In this document: piece by piece, positions 38,901 through 50,073 of the stretch
Layout: each line of letters begins with the position of its first letter
Numbering within the stretch: position 1 is the first letter of the stretch
Assembly: GCF_019396385.1 (NCBI RefSeq)
Contig: NZ_JAHKRN010000014.1
Coordinates: 113,192-177,191 of the forward strand
DNA from: Nonomuraea harbinensis
GTDB lineage: Bacteria > Actinomycetota > Actinomycetes > Streptosporangiales > Streptosporangiaceae
Length of the DNA: 64,000 nucleotides
Direction: 5' to 3'
Notes under the pieces: generated by a model
The model's database searches: none
What the model was told of the DNA's origin: nothing
Seen by the model: only the letters and a program-made list of their open reading frames with translations
Made by a program: the position numbers and the translations under genes

Positions 38901-41900
38901 GTCCACGCCCCCGGCACGCTCGTCTCGCAGCTGGACCTGCCGTCGCTCGGCACGTCGCCGGGCCGAGCGGGTGTGGCGGCATCCCGTACGGCGTTCCTCG
39001 GGGCGGCCACGCTGGCGGACGCGTATGCCGCCGCTCGGCCGGAAGGCACCGCCACGGCCGTGACCTGGCGCGACACCTCGCTCACCCACGCCGAGCTGGA
39101 CGAGGCCGCCACCAGGCTGGCCAGGACGCTGGTCGCCAGGGGAGTGGGGCCCGAGTCGAGGGTGGCCGTGGCGCTGCCGCGCTCGGCCGATCTCGTCGTC
39201 GCGCTGCTCGCCGTCGTCAAGGCCCGCGGCTGTTACGTGCCGCTGGACATCGACGCCCCCGCCGCCCGGCTGAGGTTCATCATGGACGACGCGGCCCCGG
39301 TGTGCCTGCTGACCGATCCCGCGACCCTGGCCCGCCTGCCCGAGCCCGCCGTACCGGTCGTCCTGCTGAACGAGCCGCCCCAGGACGGCCATCAGTACGG
39401 TGCGGATCTGGACGGACCCGGTGCCGCGGACAGCGCGGCGTACGTCATCTACACCTCCGGGTCGACGGGGCGGCCGAAGGGGGTGGCGGTGACGCATCGC
39501 AACGTGCTGTCGCTGTTCGGCGCGGCCGGTGAGGTCTTCGACTTCGACGCCTCGGACGTGTGGACGATGTTCCACTCGGTCGCGTTCGACTTCTCGGTGT
39601 GGGAGCTGTGGGGGGCGCTGCTGCACGGCGGGCGGCTGGTGGTCGTCGACCAGGAGGTGGCCCGCGACCCGCGGCGCTTCCTGGGCCTGCTGGAGCGCGA
39701 GCGGGTGACCGTGCTCAACCAGACCCCGTCCGCGTTCTACCCGCTGATCGAGGCGGCGCGGGGCGAGCTCGCGCTCCGGTACGTGATCTTCGGCGGCGAG
39801 GCGCTGGACCCGGGCCGCCTGGCCCCGTGGCGGCGGCGCCATCCCGCCACGGCCCTGGTCAACATGTACGGGATCACCGAGACGTGCGTGCACGTCACGT
39901 TCCACGCCCTGACGTCGGACGACACCGCGAGCGTCATCGGCGGGCCGCTGCCCGGCCTCCGCGTGCACGTGCTCGACCGCCACCTGCGGCCGGTCCCGCC
40001 GGGGGCCGCGGGCGAGGTGTACGTCGCGGGTGACCAGCTGGCCCGCGGGTACCTCGACCGCCCGGCGCTGACCGCCGCCCGCTTCGTCGCCGACCCGTTC
40101 ACCCCGGGCGGGCGGCTGTACCGCAGCGGCGACCTCGCCCGCCGCACCCCCGGCGGGGACCTCGTCCATCTCGGCCGCGCCGACCGGCAGGTGAAGATCC
40201 GCGGCTACCGGATCGAGCTCGGCGAGGTCGAGTCCGCCCTGCTGACGCTCGGCGGCGTCGCCGACGCCGCCGTGGTCGTCCGGGAGGACCGGCCGGGCCG
40301 CCGGCGCCTGGTCGCGTACGTGGTCGCGCGTCAGGGAGCGCGGGTGGACATGAAGGAGGCCAGGGAGCACCTGGCCAGGCTGCTGCCTTCCTACGCCGTC
40401 CCGGCCGCGTTCGTCCCCCTCGACGCGCTGCCGCTCACCGTCAACGGCAAGCTCGACCGCGACGCCCTGGCCGCCCTCCCGCCTGCCCCGGCCCCCGCCG
40501 GGCCGGGCGCGGAAGGGGGCGCGGCGGAGGTGCTGCGGGCGCTCTTCGCGGAGGTTCTCCAGCTCGCCTCGGCCGGGGGCGACGACGACTTCTTCCACCT
40601 CGGCGGCGACAGCATCATCGCCATCCAGCTCGTGAACCTCGCCAGGCGCCGCGGGCTGCGGCTGTCACCGCAGGACGTGTTCGTGCACAGGACCCCGGCG
40701 GCCCTCGCGGTGGCGGCGGCTCCGCGGCCGGTCGAGCCGGTGGCGGACGCCGAAGAGGGAGACGGCGTCGGCGAGATCATGCTGATGCCGATCGTGCACC
40801 GGCTGGCCGAGCTGGGCGGGAGGATCTCACGGCTGAACCAGGCGGAGCTGCTCCGCACCCCGGCGGGGATGACCCGTGAGGAGGTCGCCGCGCTCGTCCG
40901 GGCGCTGGTCGACCGGCATGACGCGCTGCGGTCGCGGCTGAGCAGGCCGTCGCCGTTGCTGTGGTCGCTGGAGGCGCGAGCGGCCGGTGACACGCCGGAT
41001 CCCGGCGTGCTCGCGGTCGACGCGACGGGGCTCGGCGACGACGGCCTGAGCGCCGCGATCGCGGCCGAGTCCGACGCCGCCGCCGACCGGCTCGACCCCG
41101 ACGCCGGGCGGATGGTCGAGGCGGTGTGGTTCGACAGGGGGCCGGACCGGCAGGGCAGGCTGCTGATCGTCGCCCACCATCTGGTGATCGACGGGGTGTC
41201 CTGGCGGATCCTCGCCGAGGACCTGAGGCAGGCCTGGGAAGCCGTCTCGGCCGGGGAGCGGCCCGTGCTCGACCCGGTCGGCACCTCCCTGCGCGCCCAC
41301 GCGCGCTCGCTGGCCGAGAACGCCGCCCAGGCCGCGAGGCTGGCCGAGTTCGAGCACTGGGCGGCCACGCTGCGGCCGGGCGGCGGGCTCGACCCGTCGG
41401 CCACGACCGCCGGCCTGACGGTGGGCGCCACCCGGGACCACGTCCTCCGCGTGCCCGGCGACGTGGCCGGGCCGCTGCTCACCACCGTCCCGGGCAGGCT
41501 GGGCGTGGACGTCACCGAGGCGCTGGTCGCCGCGCTGCGCACGGGCGTCGCGCGCTGGCGTGCGGCGAGGGGCCGGGACGCCGGGGCGCCGCTGGTGATC
41601 GACCTGGAAAGGCACGGCCGCGAGGGCGACGCCGACCTCTCCCGTACGGTCGGCTGGTTCACCGCCATCGCGCCCGTACGGCTGCCGGGCGGCCCGGCCG
41701 CGCCCGCCGAGGTACGGCGAGCCGTGCGGGCGGCCCCGGACGGCGGGCTCGGGTTCGGGCTGCTGCGCTACTGCAACCCCCGGACCGCGGCCCCGCTCGC
41801 CCGGCTCGGCACGCCCCAGCTGCTCTTCAACTACCTCGGCAGGTTCCCCGTCGGAGGGGAGGGGGATTGGGACACGGCGCCGGAGACCGCCGCGCTGCGC

Positions 41901-44900
41901 GTGGCCCCCGACCCCGACCTGGGCACCCCGTACCTGCTGGAGATCAACGTCGCCTGCCACGACACGCCCGACGGGCCGGAGCTGCGCGCCGTCCTCACGT
42001 ACGCGGAAGGAGGACTGGGCGCGGACGACGTGCGGGCGCTCGCCGACGACTGGGCCGCCGCGCTCCGCGACCTCATCCTGGAGCAGGCCGAGCCGCGAGC
42101 ACTGACCGCGGCCACCCGGGAGCCCCGGACAGCTGCCGGGACCGCGGCGGCGCCGGGGGACGGGCCGCGGACGTGGGCGCTGTCCCCGTTGCAGGAAGGG
42201 CTGTTCTTCCAGGCGCGTTACGCCGGGGACGCCGACGTGTACGTGGCGCAGAACGCGTTCGACTTCGCCGCGCGGCTCGACCTCGGGCGTCTGCGGCGGG
42301 CCTACGCGGCGCTCCTCGACCGGCACGCGACGCTGCGTCTCGGGTTCGTCGCGGACGGCGGGCACCGGCCGGTCGCCGTGGTCGGGAGCGGGCTGGACGC
42401 CGCCGTCGGGGAGATCGACCTGTCGGCGGACGGTTCCCGGCTGCCGGAGGTGATGGAGGAGGACCGGCGGCGGCCCTTCGACCCGGCCGCGCCGCCGCTC
42501 TGCCGGTTGACCGTGGTCCACCTGCCCGGCCGTGACCGCCTGCTGCTCACGTACCATCTGCTCCTGTTCGACGGCTGGTCGCGGGAGCTGGTGCTGCGCG
42601 AGCTGTTCGCGCTGTACGAGTCCGGCGGCGAGCGCGGCGTCCTCCCCGAGGGCGGAGCGGTCTACACCGGCTACCTCGCCTGGCTGGCCCGCCAGGACGG
42701 CGACGCGGCGGCGCGGGCCTGGGCGGAGGCGCTCGCGGGCCTGGAGCCCACCATCCTGTTCCCCGCGGCGGCGGGGACCGCGCCGGTGCCCGCGACCAGC
42801 CTGGCGTTCCGGCTCACCGAGGAACAGACGCGGCGCGTCACCGGCCAGGCCCGCCGGTCCGGGGTGACGCTCAACGCGCTGCTCACCACCGCGCTCGGCC
42901 TGGTGCTGGCCCACGCGTCCGGCCGCCGCGACGCGATCTTCGGCACGACCGTCGCCGGGCGGCCGACCGAGCTGGAGGGCGTCGAGTCGGCGATCGGCGT
43001 GTTCCTCAACACGGTGCCCACGCCGGTCCGGCTCGCCCCGGACGAGAGCGTGCTGGACGTCATGCGGCGGGTCCAGGCCGACCGCGTCGCGCTGATGCCG
43101 CACGAGTATCTGGGGCTCGGCGACATCCAGCGCGCGGCGGGCCGCGACCAGCTGTTCGACAGCCTGTACGTGCTGCAGAACTTCCTCGGCGACGACACGT
43201 TCACCGATCTGGAGGAGGCGCACGGCATCGTCGGCGTGTCCAGCGTGGACGCCACGCACTTCCCGCTGACCTGGGTGGCCACCCCGGGCGCGCGGCTCTC
43301 CGTGCGGCTGGAGTACCGGGCCGACGTGGTGGCGCGGGAGCGGGCGGAGGCGCTGCTGGCCCGGCTGGAGCGGGTGCTGCTCCGCCTCGTGGACGACCCG
43401 GCGGCGACCGTGGCCGACGTGCCGCTGCTGCTGCCGGGGGAGAGCGCCGTGCCCGCCGGGGCCGTGCGGCCCATCGGCGAGGACACGATCGCGGACCTCC
43501 TGGCGGCCCAGGCGCGGCGCACCCCGGAGCGGCCCGCGCTCACCTCGGGCACGCGGACCCTCACCTACGCCGAGCTGGACGCCCGGGTGAACCAGATCGC
43601 GCGCTCGCTGCTGGCCGGGGGAGCGGGACCCGAGAAGATCGTCGCGCTCGCCGTGCCCCGGTCGGCCGACATGGTCGCCGCGCTGTTCGCGGTGCTCCGC
43701 ACCGGGGCGGCCTACCTCCCGCTCGAACTCGACAACCCCGGCGACCGGCTGCTGGCGATGCTGGCCGACGCCCGCCCCGTGCTGCTGGTGACCACGCGGG
43801 CGGTGGAGCCCAGGCTCGCCTCCCATCCGGTGGCGCGGCTGTGCCTGGAGGACGTGTCAGGCCCCGCCGATCCGGTCACCGTCGCGCGCGGGCCGGGCCA
43901 CCTCGACCATCCCGCGTACGTCATCTACACCTCCGGCTCCACCGGCCGTCCCAAAGGCGTGGTCACGCCGTACCGGGGGCTGACCAACATGCAGCTCAAC
44001 CACCGGGAGGCGATCTTCACGCCGGCCGTCGCCGCGACCGGCGGGCGGATCCTCACCATCGCGCACACCGTCTCCTTCTCCTTCGACATGTCGTGGGAGG
44101 AACTGCTCTGGCTGGTCGAGGGCCACCACGTGCACATCTGCGACGAGGAGCTGCGCAGGGACGCCACCGCGCTCGTCGCCTACTGCCACCGCCACCGCGT
44201 CGACGTGGTGAACGTGACGCCCACCTACGCCCGGCACCTGCTCGACCAGGGCCTGCTCGACGGCCCGCACCGCCCGCCGCTGGTGCTGCTCGGCGGCGAG
44301 GCGGTGCCCCAGTCCCTGTGGTCGGAGCTGCGCGACGCCGAGGGCGTGAGCGGCTACAACCTCTACGGGCCGACCGAGTACACGATCAACACGCTCGGCG
44401 CGGGCACCGGCGAGAGCGCCACCACCACGGTCGGGCGGCCGATCTGGAACACCCGCTGTCACGTGCTGGACGCCTTCCTGCGCCCGGCCCCCGTCGGCGA
44501 GCTCTACATCGCGGGGGCGGGCCTGGCGCGCGGCTACCTCGGCCGCGCCGGGCTGACCGCCGGGCGGTTCGTCGCCGACCCGTCCGTCCCGGGCGGGCGC
44601 ATGTACCGCACCGGCGACCTCGTCCGCGTCCGGGAGGACGGCAACCTCGACTTCCTCGGCCGCACCGACGACCAGGTGAAGATCCGCGGGTACCGGGTGG
44701 AGCCGGGCGAGGTCGAGGCCGCCGTCACCGCCCGGCCCGGGGTGCGCCGGAGCGCCGTCCTCGCCGTCCCCGACGGCTCCGGCGCCAGGCGCCTGGTGGC
44801 CTACCTCGTCCCCGACGGCCCCGCGGGCGCCGAGCTGGCCGCCGCCGTCCACGCCGGGCTCAAGGAGGCGCTGCCCGGCTACATGGTGCCGGCGGCGTAC

Positions 44901-47900
44901 GCGGTGGTGGACGCGCTGCCGCTGACCGTGAACGGCAAGCTCGACACCGCCGCGCTGCCCCCGCCCAGCGCGCCGGCGTCGCGTTCGCGACCGCCCGCCG
45001 ACGAGCGGGAGCGGCTGCTGTGCACGCTGTTCGGCCGGGCGCTCGACACCGGCGACGTCGGGCCCGACGACGACTTCTTCGACCTGGGCGGGCACTCCCT
45101 GCTGGCCATCCGGCTGCTCGGGCTCGTGCGCGCCGCCACGGACGCGGACCTCACGCTGCGCGACCTGTTCGACGCGCGCACCCCCGCCCGGCTCGCCGCC
45201 CGTCTCGCGAGCGGCGCGGCGCCGGCCGGGCGGCCCCCGCTCACCCGGCGGCCCCGCCCCGACCGGGTGCCGCTGTCGCCCGCGCAGGAGCGGCTCTGGC
45301 TGCTCCAGCAGCTCGAACCCGGCTCGACCGCCTACACCTACCCGCTGCTCGTCCGGCTGCGCGGCGCGGTGGACGCCGCCGCCCTGCGCGCCGCGCTCGG
45401 CGACGTGGCGGCCAGGCACGAGGTGCTGCGCACGGTCATCGACGACGGGCCCGCGCAGCGGGTGCTCGCCGCACCCCGGATCGACCTGGACGTCGTACGA
45501 TGCCCGGACGCGGGCCCGGTGCTGGCCGAGGCGCTCGCCCGTCCCTTCGACCTGGCCGCCGGGCCGCCGCTGCGGGCCACCCTCGTCGAGGAGCACGACA
45601 CCGGGCACACCGTGCTGGCGCTGGTGCTGCACCACATCGCGATGGACGAGTGGTCCGACGGCCCGCTGCTGCGCGACCTCGGCGCCGCCTACGCCGCCCG
45701 CCTGGCGGGCCGGGCCCCCGACTGGGAGCCGCTGCCGGTGCAGTACGCCGACTACGCCCTCTGGCTGTCGCTCGACGACCGGCACGACGACGACCGCGCC
45801 TACTGGGAGCGGCGGCTGCGCGGCCTGCCCGCCGAGATCGCCCTGCCCGCCGAGCGTGCGCAACGGGTACGGACCGGGCGCCCCGCCGGGCAGGTGACCG
45901 CCACGATCCCGCCGGAGCTGGCCGCGTCGCTGCGGGAGCTGGGGCACGCCGAGTCGGCGAGCATGTTCATGGTGCTCCACGCGGCGCTCGCCACCCTGCT
46001 CAGCCGTCTCGGCGCGGGCACGGACATCCCCATCGGCACCCCCGCCTCCGGCCGCGCCGACCCCGCCCTGCACGACCTCGTCGGGTTCTTCGTCAACACC
46101 GTCGTGCTCCGTACGGACCTGTCCGGCTCGCCCACCTTCGCCGAGCTGCTGCGGCGGGTGCGCGAGACGGACCTGGCCGCGTTCGAGCACGCGAGCCTGC
46201 CCTTCCAGCAGGTGGTCGAGGCGGTCAACCCGGCGCGGGCGCAGGGCCGCAACCCGCTGTTCCAGGTGATGCTCGGCTACCTGCACCGCCCGGCCGGGCG
46301 TGACACCGTGCTCGGCCTGCCGGTGGGGGAGGCGCCCCCGGTCGCCGCCGACCCGAAGGTGGACCTGAACCTCACCTTCGTCGACGGCGAGCCGTTCGAG
46401 CTGGTCCTGGAGTACGACGCGGACCGCTTCCACCCGGCGACCGCGCGGCGGCTGGCCGACCGCCTCCTGGTGCTGCTCGCCGAGGTCGCCGCATGCCCGG
46501 AGCAGCCGATCGAGACCCTGGACGTCCTGTCCGAGCGCGACCGGACCGACCTGGCCGACTGGCAGACCGGCGGCCCGGCCCCGATCGGCGGAGCGCCGTG
46601 GCACGCCCGGTTCTCGGCGCTGGCGAGGGCGACTCCGGAGGCGGAAGCCTGCGTGTTCGAGGGCCGGACGATGAGTTACGCCGAGCTGGACGCCGCCTCC
46701 GACGCCTTCGCCGCCAGGCTCGCGGAGCTCGCGGAGCTCGGGCCGGAGGACCTGGTCGGGATCGCCCTGCCGCGGTCGGCGGAGCTGCTGGTGGCCGTGC
46801 TCGGCGTGGCCAAGGCGGGCGCCGCCTACCTGCCGCTCGACCCCGCGTTCCCGGCCGAGCGGCTGCGCTTCATGGTGGAGGACGCGCGCCCGGCCGCGAT
46901 CGTCGTGGACGACCGCACCCGCGACCGCTTCCCCGGCGGCATCACGCTCGACGGCCCCCCGGCCCCCGCCCCGGCGCGTGACGAGTCAGCGCCGGGCGAT
47001 CCGCGGACGGCGGCGTACGTCATCTACACCTCCGGTTCGACCGGACGCCCCAAGGGCGTGGTGGTGACCCGGGGAGACCTGGAGTGCTTCCTCGGCGCGC
47101 TGCCCGTGACCGGGCCGGGCGACCGGCTGCTCGCCGTGACCACGCTCTCCTTCGACATCTCGGTCCTCGAACTGATGGGGCCGCTGCGTACCGGAGGCTG
47201 CGTGGTCATCGCCTCGGACACGCAGGTGAGGGACCCGCGGCTGCTCGCGGGGCTGATGCGGGACGAGCGGGCCACGATCGTGCAGGCCACCCCGTCGCTG
47301 TGGTCGGCGCTGCCCGCCGACGCCGAGCTCGGCGGGGTGCGCGTGCTGGCCGGCGGCGAGGCGCTGCCCCCCGCCCTGGCGGAGCACCTGGCCGAGCGGG
47401 CCGCGAGCGTGACCAACCTGTACGGCCCCACCGAGGTGACCGTCTGGGCCACCGCCGCGGCCGTCCGCCCGGGTGAACGTCCCGCGCTCGGCCGCCCGCT
47501 GCCGGGCACGGCCGCGTACGTGCTGGACGCGGCGCTGCGCCCGGTGGCTCCCGGCGTCGCGGGGGAGCTGTATCTCGGCGGCGCCCAGGTCACGCGCGGC
47601 TACCTGCGCCGCCCGGGGCTCACCGCGGCCAGGTTCGTCGCCGACCCCTTCACCGGCGGGCGCATGTACCGCACCGGTGACCTCGCCAGGTGGAGCGCCG
47701 AAGGGGAGCTGGAGTTCCTCGGGCGCGCCGACCACCAGGTCAAGGTGCGGGGCTTCCGCGTCGAGCTCGGCGAGATCGAGGCGGTCGCCGCCACCTGCCC
47801 CGGCGTGGCGGCGGTCGCGGTCGCCGCCCGGCGGGACCGGATCGTCGCCTACGTCACCGCGCCGGCCCCCGGGCTCCGCGACCACCTCGCGGAGCGGCTG

Positions 47901-49010
47901 CCGTCCTCCATGGTCCCCGCCGCCGTCGTCGTGCTCGACGAGCTGCCGCGCACCCCCAACGGCAAGGTGGACCGGGCCGCGCTGCCCGACGTGGACTTCG
48001 CGCCCTCGGCCGCCGGCGTCGCGCCGCGCACCCGTGCCGAGGCGGCCGTCTGCGCCGTCATGGCCGAGGTGCTGGGCGTCGGACGGGTCGGCGTGGACGA
48101 CGACTTCTTCGCCCTGGGCGGCCACTCGCTCCTGCTCGTCAGGCTGGCCGCCGCCCTGCGCGCGGAGCTGGGCGCCGAGATCCCGGTCGCGGACCTGTTC
48201 ACCGCCCCCACCGCCGCCGCCCTGGCCCGGCGGATCGCCGGCGGCGCCCCCGCCGGCGACGCGATGGCCGAACTGCTCGTCCTGCGGCCGGGCGGATCGC
48301 GGCCGCCCCTGTTCTGCTTCCCGCCCGCGAGCGGGCTCGCCTGGCAGTTCGCCGCGCTCAAGCGCCACCTGCCGGAGGACGTCCCGCTGTACGGGCTGCA
48401 GTCGCCCCGCCTGAGCCGCGACACCGCCCTGCCTCAGACCATGGACGAGCTCGCCGCCGAGTACGCCGGGCTCATCGGACGCACCGCCCCGGCAGGCCCC
48501 GTCAGCCTGCTCGGCTGGTCGTTCGGCGGCGCGGTGGCCCACAAGGCCGCGGTGCTGCTGGCCGCGGGGGGCCGCGAGATCGGCCTGCTCGGCATGCTGG
48601 ACACGCCGCTGGAGGTGACCGGAGGTGCGGACGACGTCGCCGCGCTGCTGGCCGAGATGGGCTACCGGGTGCCGGACGGGCGCATGTCGGTCGCCGACGC
48701 CGTCGCGTTCCTGCGCGGCCTCGGCGACGGCGTCGCGGTCCTGGCGGACGAGCAGATCGGGCGCGTCGTGGAGAGCTATCTGGACAGCGACCGCATGATG
48801 GCGCGGGCCGGGTACGACGTGTTCCCCGGCGACGTGCTCTTCGTCGACGCCACCGTGCCGGAGCCGGGCTTCACCGGCAGGGCGTCCGGCCGGTGGCGCC
48901 CCCACGTGGCGGGCGAGCTGCGCGCGGTCGCCGTGGAGTGCCGTCACTCCGAACTGCTGGACGCCCGCGCGCTGGAGATCGTCGGCCCGCTGCTGGCCCG
49001 CCTCATGTGA
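26598..49010 (+). CDS. Hexamodular siderophore NRPS (exochelin type)
   Basis: A single 7,470-residue non-ribosomal peptide synthetase. The domain order is A-T-E / C-A-T / C-A-T-E / C-A-T-E / C-A-T / C-A-T-TE. Carrier-protein serines are Ser532, 2110, 3195, 4672, 6167 and 7177; the thioesterase serine is Ser7308 (GWSFGG). The hand-aligned 10-residue codes are DINYWGGIGK, IDTLISSGDK, DMENLGLINK, DFWNIGMVHK, DMENLGLINK and DILQLGLVWK. By comparison with known codes these read as N5-formyl-N5-hydroxy-Orn, beta-Ala, N5-hydroxy-Orn, Thr, N5-hydroxy-Orn and Gly. Epimerases follow residues 1, 3 and 4. ATG 26598 is taken as the start because adenylation-domain homology begins there. The stop overlaps the convergent lipoprotein gene by 8 bp. 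The product identity is inference; the domain calls are firm. Confidence 0.96.
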   Translation: MEANRPARITTIADLFIDQVRRTPGAPAVVAPDVRLTYAELGTYVFQLARHLQARGLRPEDVVAVATPRSAEMVVCVLAVMVAGGAFVPVDPSWPRARQRQVRAEAGAVHVLDAREVDLSSWRYGDEPAEPPAVSIQGGRLAYVMFTSGSTGTPKGAMIRHEAISHRLLWQMEEILGFGPGDASLFKAPLSFDISVNEILLPLVSGGYVVVAEPGGERDPQYLLDLIAREGVTFVYLVSSMLDVLLEMARGTSLLSGLKHVWCGGEVLTPELFERFRGQLSTTLYHGYGPAEATIGVSHVIYRDTAERIATSIGRPNPHTRLYVLDERLERAPEGAVGELYAAGFLLGRGYVKAPSLTGSRFVADPFAADGSRMYRTGDLARWAPDGSLEFVGRADHQVKIRGMRLELEEVEAALAAHPQVRQAVVVVDATGRRLVGYVRADGPVPAAALRDWCAGRLPAYMVPESYVVLDRFPLTANGKVDRQALPEPAVRARTRLPRTPRERALCEIFARVLGVAEVGADDDFFALGGDSIVAIGVVRQARRAGLEVRARDLFAHSTPAALAAVVTPVDVVAVPGVNGVGAVPATPITSWLQDVGPSMEGFVQSITVRTPPGLTGGQLETLVDAVLETHDMLRARTVAVADQVVSGGVGAVGGDGGQGVSGGLGLGAVTGDQAGSGGVGAVGGDGGPVSGGLGERGGPSGGGRDGRGEVRWGLVAGEPGWPRAAEVITRVATEAELERQAAVAAERLDPGRGRMIDLVWLDGGAHAQGRLTIVIHHVVVDGVSLRVLLEDLSQAWEAVRAGRPVELPPVPTSFRQWATLLQARDFAAEEDHWRGVCSAPDPMIGDRPLDPRRDVVATEESLTVEIPAEIAGRLLGAVPAAVHGGVNDVLVTAAALALGRWRGSGPAVLLELEGHGREEEAVGDVDLSRTFGWFTTLYPALIDPGSGTPGEAVKAVKEQLRRVPNRGLGYGALRYLGDRPRPDLAVTPQVLVHYLGRFDATPDTDPDTGRGAGVVGDWAPVGEGEVVGERRDPRMPLPRVLEINSVAVDGAGGPVLTTRFSWPAGVLDAGRVRELAAMWTRALTAIATSDTVTGHTPSDFPLVPLDQEDVAAIEAESPDLADVLPLSPLQTGLYFHATFDPGRDPYVVQQIIELDGPLDGERLRLAADRLIGRYPNLGAAFRTTGDGHVVAVITGRQTVPWRTEDLSHLDHPRPAVEAAATAERSAPFDLARPPAMRFALLKLGPRRHALVHTVHHILADGWSVPLILRDLLSLYEDRDLPAPPPYREFLKMLATRDPGPAIEAWTAALAGVHEPTRLAEALTGPADGPAGGFGCVVRELPDEVGERLRGWARENGLTVGSVLAATWGVLLGRLTGRDDVTFGSTVSGRASGEVPGIDAMAGLLINTVPARLRWHPSDTLADALSRFARAQREVMEHEHVPLATLHRRLGVTELFDTLVVVENYPESPAGEGELRIAGVDTIEAPHYPVTLLAQPGTRIALTLTHDRRLISGTSAALLIGQYEKLLAAVADDATRTCGQVELVSEEQYAQLTAFGTGAPAGGGAGVSDAFERQVAGVRGSGDGTVVGLFERQAAEHPARTAVVCAGDTFTYAELRDRADRVCGTLIAAGVRRGDIVAVAASRSADMAVALLAVMRAGAAYLPVDPGYPAARIEFMLADARPVCVLTDEVSARTLPPHDLPSFTIRAAAAGPPDRPLAGSTVVGPLGVVSVVYTSGSTGRPKAVVGTHGALANRLGWAAEAWDARVRLAKSSLSFIDGTTELLGGLVAGATTVIAGDREATDGAALAGLVERSGATQLLAVPSLAAALADTAPERLAALTRWICSGEPLDRACVRSLRKASPNARIVNSYGSSEVAGDVLQGEAGPEAPVTLGRPVPGTRLYLLDSTLHPVPPGVPGEIYVGGVQLALGYLNRAGVTAGRFVADPFGSGARLYRTGDLGRWTPDGQVEFLGRADDQVKINGYRVEPGELEAALMRRAGVADAAVAVRGRALHAYVVAAPGERLDPRALRGLLGAELPAYLLPATVTVLDRLPTLPNGKRDRRALPDPEVTTGGGKPRTAGEAAVLARVAGLLGIDDLGVHDDFFTAGGDSILAIRLVSLLAGDGIEVTTGDVFRLRTPAAIAAAVTGTGQDTAETLEGEVWPLSPLQQGVYYQATFADSGSTYIAQNVFDLDRRVDVPAMTAAFAALLRRHPTLRAAFAADGASQRIAATVPAEVRVVDLTETAAKPAEELVEMRADGLGAVRGEGLAGGEVPGLGAVIEAVTRADREEPFDLARPPLVRVTVVRLPGGRDRLLLTSHFLLWDGWSRELVLRELFALYESRGARGALLPAESTFADYLAWVGGRDRDAAAAAWGAALAGVREPTILAPEAIGREPVVSERIVAALPAEVTTRLGEQAGRGGVTLNALLTAALGILIGYEAGRPDVVFGTTVAGRPTELPGIENVVGLFLNTVPARVAATPSATVIELARRAQDDRVELAPHEHLGLGDIHRACGQEQLFDTLYVLQNFLNDSTFTELEREHGIVGVEYTDTTHYPFTWVLTPGANLRIKLEYRPDVVRERDARRMVRRFTRLLEHLAGGLSAPVGALDLMLDEERAELAGQWAAAEHPIGTATIAGLLAERARACPDQVALVFGARSLTYAELDGRINQCARLLRSQGAGPGEIVALGLPRGVEMVVSLFAVLRTGAAYLPLELDHPVERLAVMLDDARPVLLVCADPDGDLAAHQRRLGGRCVVPDRLAGFPAEPLDVDVPGDLPAYVIYTSGSTGRPKGVVTPYRGLTNMQLNHRAEIFGPAARRTGRDRLRIAHTVSFSFDMSWEELLWLVEGHEVHICDEELRRDATALVAYCRDHRIDVVNVTPTYAHLLFEEGLLDGGHAPCLVLLGGEAVGDAVWDRLRRPGGPEGYNLYGPTEYTINTLGAGTRDSATPTVGRPIWNTRAYVLDRWLRPVPAGVVGELYVTGAGLAHGYLHAPGLTAGRFVADPFLPGGRMYRTGDLVRRRDDGNLDFLGRVDDQVKIRGYRVELGEVESALSALPQVRQAAVVARPDRRAPGLRKLVAYVVPTSTAATGSVGSAGDEPAAARSGGAEFAARLRAALAERLPGYMVPALYGITPELPLTMNGKLDVAALPEPVAPGGGARQEPRGAAERTLCGVYAEVLGLPEVGIDDDFFAVGGDSISSIAVAGRARAAGLNLTPRDIFRRRTVRALAAALPQAAPEAAHDPGAGTIPLTPMLAETMLARTPLERFYQSMVLPAPAGLDREQVERAVRALCLHHDLLRAKLDRHDDTWTLSVPPPAEFDPSTLCMNADPQAEEKAAGRLDPERGIMVQAVWFDGGPRPGRLLLVIHHLVVDGVSWRVIAEDLARAWTDVRAGREPALAPVPTSFRAWAEKIRDTRASFRDEAGHWRDVLATDDPPLGARPLDPAVDTAATVSSLTVALPTDTSAALLSAVPAAMHGGVNDVLLTGFAVALARWRRTHGRGGGSAVLLSLEGHGRDGELAGGADLSRTVGWFTAIHPVRLDPGPLSWDEVMAAGPGLADAAKAVKEQLRAVPRNGLGHGVLRHLDGLDLPRPPQILFNYLGRFAGGGSTLREGVHPDNPAMGLEINALAQDGPDGTTFTATLSWPSGVMPAEDVAELAELWTAALTALTRCAELAGHTPSDFPLVKLTQRDVDRFAGARDILPLLPLQQGMYVHASFGDGHTDTYVVQQVAELSGPVDRAALRRAVTATVHRHDALRASFRELADGRVVQVIAETVEVPWREADLSGLPAEEVRARLAELTAAELAEPFDLAAAPLVRYALVSLGDADHRLVETMHHIVADGWSYPLVFSDIVESYERGSALPAPAVTFRDHVEAVAGLDRAAARDVWAAALTGVSPTRLYDGAYAVSRHDGVHRDLPVGEVVAAARERGVTLSTFVHAAWGLVLGGLLGRADVVFGSTVSGRGGSLPGVETIVGLLINTIPVPMSWDPGATLGDVLDRLHARQGDLLDAQHVGLAELARLTGVRELFDTMVVVENFPAVPAGERSGLTFRGFTGTDSPHYPVSLVAFPGERLTLEIKYDVALVGEERAGRLLDLVVRVLGQLVHAPGTLVSQLDLPSLGTSPGRAGVAASRTAFLGAATLADAYAAARPEGTATAVTWRDTSLTHAELDEAATRLARTLVARGVGPESRVAVALPRSADLVVALLAVVKARGCYVPLDIDAPAARLRFIMDDAAPVCLLTDPATLARLPEPAVPVVLLNEPPQDGHQYGADLDGPGAADSAAYVIYTSGSTGRPKGVAVTHRNVLSLFGAAGEVFDFDASDVWTMFHSVAFDFSVWELWGALLHGGRLVVVDQEVARDPRRFLGLLERERVTVLNQTPSAFYPLIEAARGELALRYVIFGGEALDPGRLAPWRRRHPATALVNMYGITETCVHVTFHALTSDDTASVIGGPLPGLRVHVLDRHLRPVPPGAAGEVYVAGDQLARGYLDRPALTAARFVADPFTPGGRLYRSGDLARRTPGGDLVHLGRADRQVKIRGYRIELGEVESALLTLGGVADAAVVVREDRPGRRRLVAYVVARQGARVDMKEAREHLARLLPSYAVPAAFVPLDALPLTVNGKLDRDALAALPPAPAPAGPGAEGGAAEVLRALFAEVLQLASAGGDDDFFHLGGDSIIAIQLVNLARRRGLRLSPQDVFVHRTPAALAVAAAPRPVEPVADAEEGDGVGEIMLMPIVHRLAELGGRISRLNQAELLRTPAGMTREEVAALVRALVDRHDALRSRLSRPSPLLWSLEARAAGDTPDPGVLAVDATGLGDDGLSAAIAAESDAAADRLDPDAGRMVEAVWFDRGPDRQGRLLIVAHHLVIDGVSWRILAEDLRQAWEAVSAGERPVLDPVGTSLRAHARSLAENAAQAARLAEFEHWAATLRPGGGLDPSATTAGLTVGATRDHVLRVPGDVAGPLLTTVPGRLGVDVTEALVAALRTGVARWRAARGRDAGAPLVIDLERHGREGDADLSRTVGWFTAIAPVRLPGGPAAPAEVRRAVRAAPDGGLGFGLLRYCNPRTAAPLARLGTPQLLFNYLGRFPVGGEGDWDTAPETAALRVAPDPDLGTPYLLEINVACHDTPDGPELRAVLTYAEGGLGADDVRALADDWAAALRDLILEQAEPRALTAATREPRTAAGTAAAPGDGPRTWALSPLQEGLFFQARYAGDADVYVAQNAFDFAARLDLGRLRRAYAALLDRHATLRLGFVADGGHRPVAVVGSGLDAAVGEIDLSADGSRLPEVMEEDRRRPFDPAAPPLCRLTVVHLPGRDRLLLTYHLLLFDGWSRELVLRELFALYESGGERGVLPEGGAVYTGYLAWLARQDGDAAARAWAEALAGLEPTILFPAAAGTAPVPATSLAFRLTEEQTRRVTGQARRSGVTLNALLTTALGLVLAHASGRRDAIFGTTVAGRPTELEGVESAIGVFLNTVPTPVRLAPDESVLDVMRRVQADRVALMPHEYLGLGDIQRAAGRDQLFDSLYVLQNFLGDDTFTDLEEAHGIVGVSSVDATHFPLTWVATPGARLSVRLEYRADVVARERAEALLARLERVLLRLVDDPAATVADVPLLLPGESAVPAGAVRPIGEDTIADLLAAQARRTPERPALTSGTRTLTYAELDARVNQIARSLLAGGAGPEKIVALAVPRSADMVAALFAVLRTGAAYLPLELDNPGDRLLAMLADARPVLLVTTRAVEPRLASHPVARLCLEDVSGPADPVTVARGPGHLDHPAYVIYTSGSTGRPKGVVTPYRGLTNMQLNHREAIFTPAVAATGGRILTIAHTVSFSFDMSWEELLWLVEGHHVHICDEELRRDATALVAYCHRHRVDVVNVTPTYARHLLDQGLLDGPHRPPLVLLGGEAVPQSLWSELRDAEGVSGYNLYGPTEYTINTLGAGTGESATTTVGRPIWNTRCHVLDAFLRPAPVGELYIAGAGLARGYLGRAGLTAGRFVADPSVPGGRMYRTGDLVRVREDGNLDFLGRTDDQVKIRGYRVEPGEVEAAVTARPGVRRSAVLAVPDGSGARRLVAYLVPDGPAGAELAAAVHAGLKEALPGYMVPAAYAVVDALPLTVNGKLDTAALPPPSAPASRSRPPADERERLLCTLFGRALDTGDVGPDDDFFDLGGHSLLAIRLLGLVRAATDADLTLRDLFDARTPARLAARLASGAAPAGRPPLTRRPRPDRVPLSPAQERLWLLQQLEPGSTAYTYPLLVRLRGAVDAAALRAALGDVAARHEVLRTVIDDGPAQRVLAAPRIDLDVVRCPDAGPVLAEALARPFDLAAGPPLRATLVEEHDTGHTVLALVLHHIAMDEWSDGPLLRDLGAAYAARLAGRAPDWEPLPVQYADYALWLSLDDRHDDDRAYWERRLRGLPAEIALPAERAQRVRTGRPAGQVTATIPPELAASLRELGHAESASMFMVLHAALATLLSRLGAGTDIPIGTPASGRADPALHDLVGFFVNTVVLRTDLSGSPTFAELLRRVRETDLAAFEHASLPFQQVVEAVNPARAQGRNPLFQVMLGYLHRPAGRDTVLGLPVGEAPPVAADPKVDLNLTFVDGEPFELVLEYDADRFHPATARRLADRLLVLLAEVAACPEQPIETLDVLSERDRTDLADWQTGGPAPIGGAPWHARFSALARATPEAEACVFEGRTMSYAELDAASDAFAARLAELAELGPEDLVGIALPRSAELLVAVLGVAKAGAAYLPLDPAFPAERLRFMVEDARPAAIVVDDRTRDRFPGGITLDGPPAPAPARDESAPGDPRTAAYVIYTSGSTGRPKGVVVTRGDLECFLGALPVTGPGDRLLAVTTLSFDISVLELMGPLRTGGCVVIASDTQVRDPRLLAGLMRDERATIVQATPSLWSALPADAELGGVRVLAGGEALPPALAEHLAERAASVTNLYGPTEVTVWATAAAVRPGERPALGRPLPGTAAYVLDAALRPVAPGVAGELYLGGAQVTRGYLRRPGLTAARFVADPFTGGRMYRTGDLARWSAEGELEFLGRADHQVKVRGFRVELGEIEAVAATCPGVAAVAVAARRDRIVAYVTAPAPGLRDHLAERLPSSMVPAAVVVLDELPRTPNGKVDRAALPDVDFAPSAAGVAPRTRAEAAVCAVMAEVLGVGRVGVDDDFFALGGHSLLLVRLAAALRAELGAEIPVADLFTAPTAAALARRIAGGAPAGDAMAELLVLRPGGSRPPLFCFPPASGLAWQFAALKRHLPEDVPLYGLQSPRLSRDTALPQTMDELAAEYAGLIGRTAPAGPVSLLGWSFGGAVAHKAAVLLAAGGREIGLLGMLDTPLEVTGGADDVAALLAEMGYRVPDGRMSVADAVAFLRGLGDGVAVLADEQIGRVVESYLDSDRMMARAGYDVFPGDVLFVDATVPEPGFTGRASGRWRPHVAGELRAVAVECRHSELLDARALEIVGPLLARLM
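28537..28735 (+). repeat. Gly-rich repeat insertion inside epimerase 1
   Basis: A 28-bp direct repeat occurs at 28545-28572 and again at 28635-28662, exactly 90 bp apart and in frame. It encodes [11 protein letters not shown] twice within a roughly 65-residue Gly/Val/Asp stretch (about residues 647-713). The other two epimerases of the protein have no such insertion. It probably forms a flexible loop that does not disturb the fold. Confidence 0.8.
29962..33060 (+). other. NRPS module 2: C-A-T, predicted beta-alanine
   Basis: The condensation domain has a canonical HHILADG (His1256-1257) and follows an epimerase, so it should be a D-accepting type. The adenylation region [16 protein letters not shown] and YGSSEVAGD gives the code IDTLISSGDK. 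This resembles the beta-alanine code VDWVISLADK, including the diagnostic Asp at position 236 instead of 235. The carrier serine is Ser2110, and no epimerase follows. Confidence 0.72.
33073..37680 (+). other. NRPS module 3: C-A-T-E, D-hydroxyornithine
   Basis: The condensation domain reads HFLLWDG at the active site (His2318, Phe2319), so the second His of HHxxxDG is replaced. The adenylation code DMENLGLINK is that of hydroxyornithine. The carrier serine is Ser3195 and the epimerase has HHLVVDG (His3365-3366). The A domain is nearly the same as in module 5. Confidence 0.85.
37684..42165 (+). other. NRPS module 4: C-A-T-E, D-(allo)threonine
   Basis: The condensation domain is canonical (HHIVADG, His3834-3835). 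The code DFWNIGMVHK is the standard threonine code. The carrier serine is Ser4672, and the epimerase has HHLVIDG (His4860-4861), which would give D-allo-threonine. Confidence 0.92.
42172..45240 (+). other. NRPS module 5: C-A-T, L-hydroxyornithine
   Basis: The condensation domain reads HLLLFDG (His5320, Leu5321), again without the second His, and resembles that of module 3. The code is DMENLGLINK. The carrier is of the GGHS type (Ser6167), and no epimerase follows, so the residue stays L. Confidence 0.85.
45262..49010 (+). other. NRPS module 6: C-A-T-TE, glycine and release
   Basis: The condensation domain has HHIAMDE (His6345-6346; Gly of the motif replaced by Glu) and is of the L-accepting type. 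The code DILQLGLVWK is glycine-like. The carrier serine is Ser7177. The type I thioesterase has Ser7308 in GWSFGG, with a late Asp in FVDAT and His in CRHSELL, and would hydrolyse or cyclise the chain. Confidence 0.85.
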
Positions 49011-49998
49011 TGGCGGACAGGTCCTTGACCGGGGTGGAAGGGTCCATGTCGGCGGCGTTCGCGAGCTGCGGCACGAGCACGTCGAGCGCGTACAGCAGCG
49101 CGTCCGGCCCGCTGTAGGAGAGCGCGCCGCCGAGCGGGGTGGAGAAGTCCGTGTAGATCGTGCGGTCGCTCTCGACCACCTTCAGCCGGGAGAAGACCGG
49201 CGAGGCCAGCATCTTCTCCTTCGTCGAGCCGTTGACGAACAGCACGTCGCGGTCGATCAGGTCCAGCCGCTCCTCGCTGATCTCGTTGGCCTCGCTCTGC
49301 GCGGCGAAGCCGAGCGCGTCGAACAGCGCGCGGCGCGGATCGCGGGCCGGGATCAGCCAGTGCTGCCCGTTCTCCGGCCCGAAGTCCACCACCAGGACCT
49401 TGCCGGCGAACTCGGGGTGCGCCCGCTTCGCTTCAGTGATTCTCGCGTTGACCTTGCCGACGAGGGCCTGAGCCTCGGCGGCCTTGCCCAGCGCCTTGCC
49501 CGTGGTGATCGTCTGGACGTCCCAGGGGGTCTGCTCGTCGGCGTAGGCGTCCGACTGGATGACGGTGGGCGCGATCTGCGAGAGCTTCTCGTACGTCTCC
49601 TTGTTGATCGTCTCGTAGATCGCAATGATCACGTCGGGGCGCTGCTTGATGATCGCCTCGAAGTTGAGCTCCGCCGAGAACGTGGACAGCTCCTGGCCGC
49701 CCAGCGCCTTCTTGACCCACGGGAAGGTCGCGTACGCGTCGAACCACGCGCGGGTGCTGACCGGGACCACGCCCAGCGCGAGCGCGAAGTCCTGGTCGTT
49801 CCAGCCGACGGTGACGACCCGGGCGGGCCTGGTCTCGATCGTGGTGCTGCCGAACTTGTGCTCGATGGTGACCGGGAACGCGGTGTCCGCCGGCGCGGAG
49901 GCGCTCGGGGCGGCGGGCTCCGGGGCCGAGCAGGAGACCAGCGAGGCCGCCAGGAAGAGGGATAAGAAGGCTCGCGGAACCGCACGGGAACTGATCAT
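49003..49998 (-). CDS. Ferric-siderophore-binding lipoprotein
   Basis: A 331-residue extracytoplasmic binding protein of the FecB/FhuD family (periplasmic-binding class III fold). The signal peptide ends in a lipobox, with Cys in LVSCSAP at about residue 23, so it is membrane-anchored. [22 protein letters not shown] and [10 protein letters not shown] are typical family segments. It would capture the ferric siderophore for the FecCD importer at 19994-22916. ATG 49998 has AGAAGGA as ribosome binding site; the frame is open slightly further up but unsupported. An iron box lies 35 bp upstream and is shared with the divergent panD gene. Its 3' end overlaps the NRPS end by 8 bp. Confidence 0.93.
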   Translation of the reverse strand: MISSRAVPRAFLSLFLAASLVSCSAPEPAAPSASAPADTAFPVTIEHKFGSTTIETRPARVVTVGWNDQDFALALGVVPVSTRAWFDAYATFPWVKKALGGQELSTFSAELNFEAIIKQRPDVIIAIYETINKETYEKLSQIAPTVIQSDAYADEQTPWDVQTITTGKALGKAAEAQALVGKVNARITEAKRAHPEFAGKVLVVDFGPENGQHWLIPARDPRRALFDALGFAAQSEANEISEERLDLIDRDVLFVNGSTKEKMLASPVFSRLKVVESDRTIYTDFSTPLGGALSYSGPDALLYALDVLVPQLANAADMDPSTPVKDLSAIT

Positions 49999-50032
49999 GG
50001 GGATTCCTTCTGGCCGGAGGGCTGCAATCAAC

Positions 50033-50051
50033 TTAGGATAGCATTACCTAA
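50033..50051. promoter_or_regulatory. Iron box between the lipoprotein gene and panD
   Basis: TTAGGATAGCATTACCTAA matches the iron-box consensus at most positions, with intact TTAGG and CCTAA ends. It lies in the 75-bp gap between two divergent genes and can repress both in iron-replete cells. Confidence 0.85.
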
Positions 50052-50073
50052 CTTTGATCATCGGAGGCTGGAG

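Noticed and set aside
33087..40598. Very long open frames on the minus strand opposite the giant NRPS (for example 33087-37130 and 37167-40598)
   Set aside because: They mirror a high-GC coding strand, have Arg/Gly/Ala-rich low-complexity translations without any domain, and run against a continuous, well-conserved NRPS.
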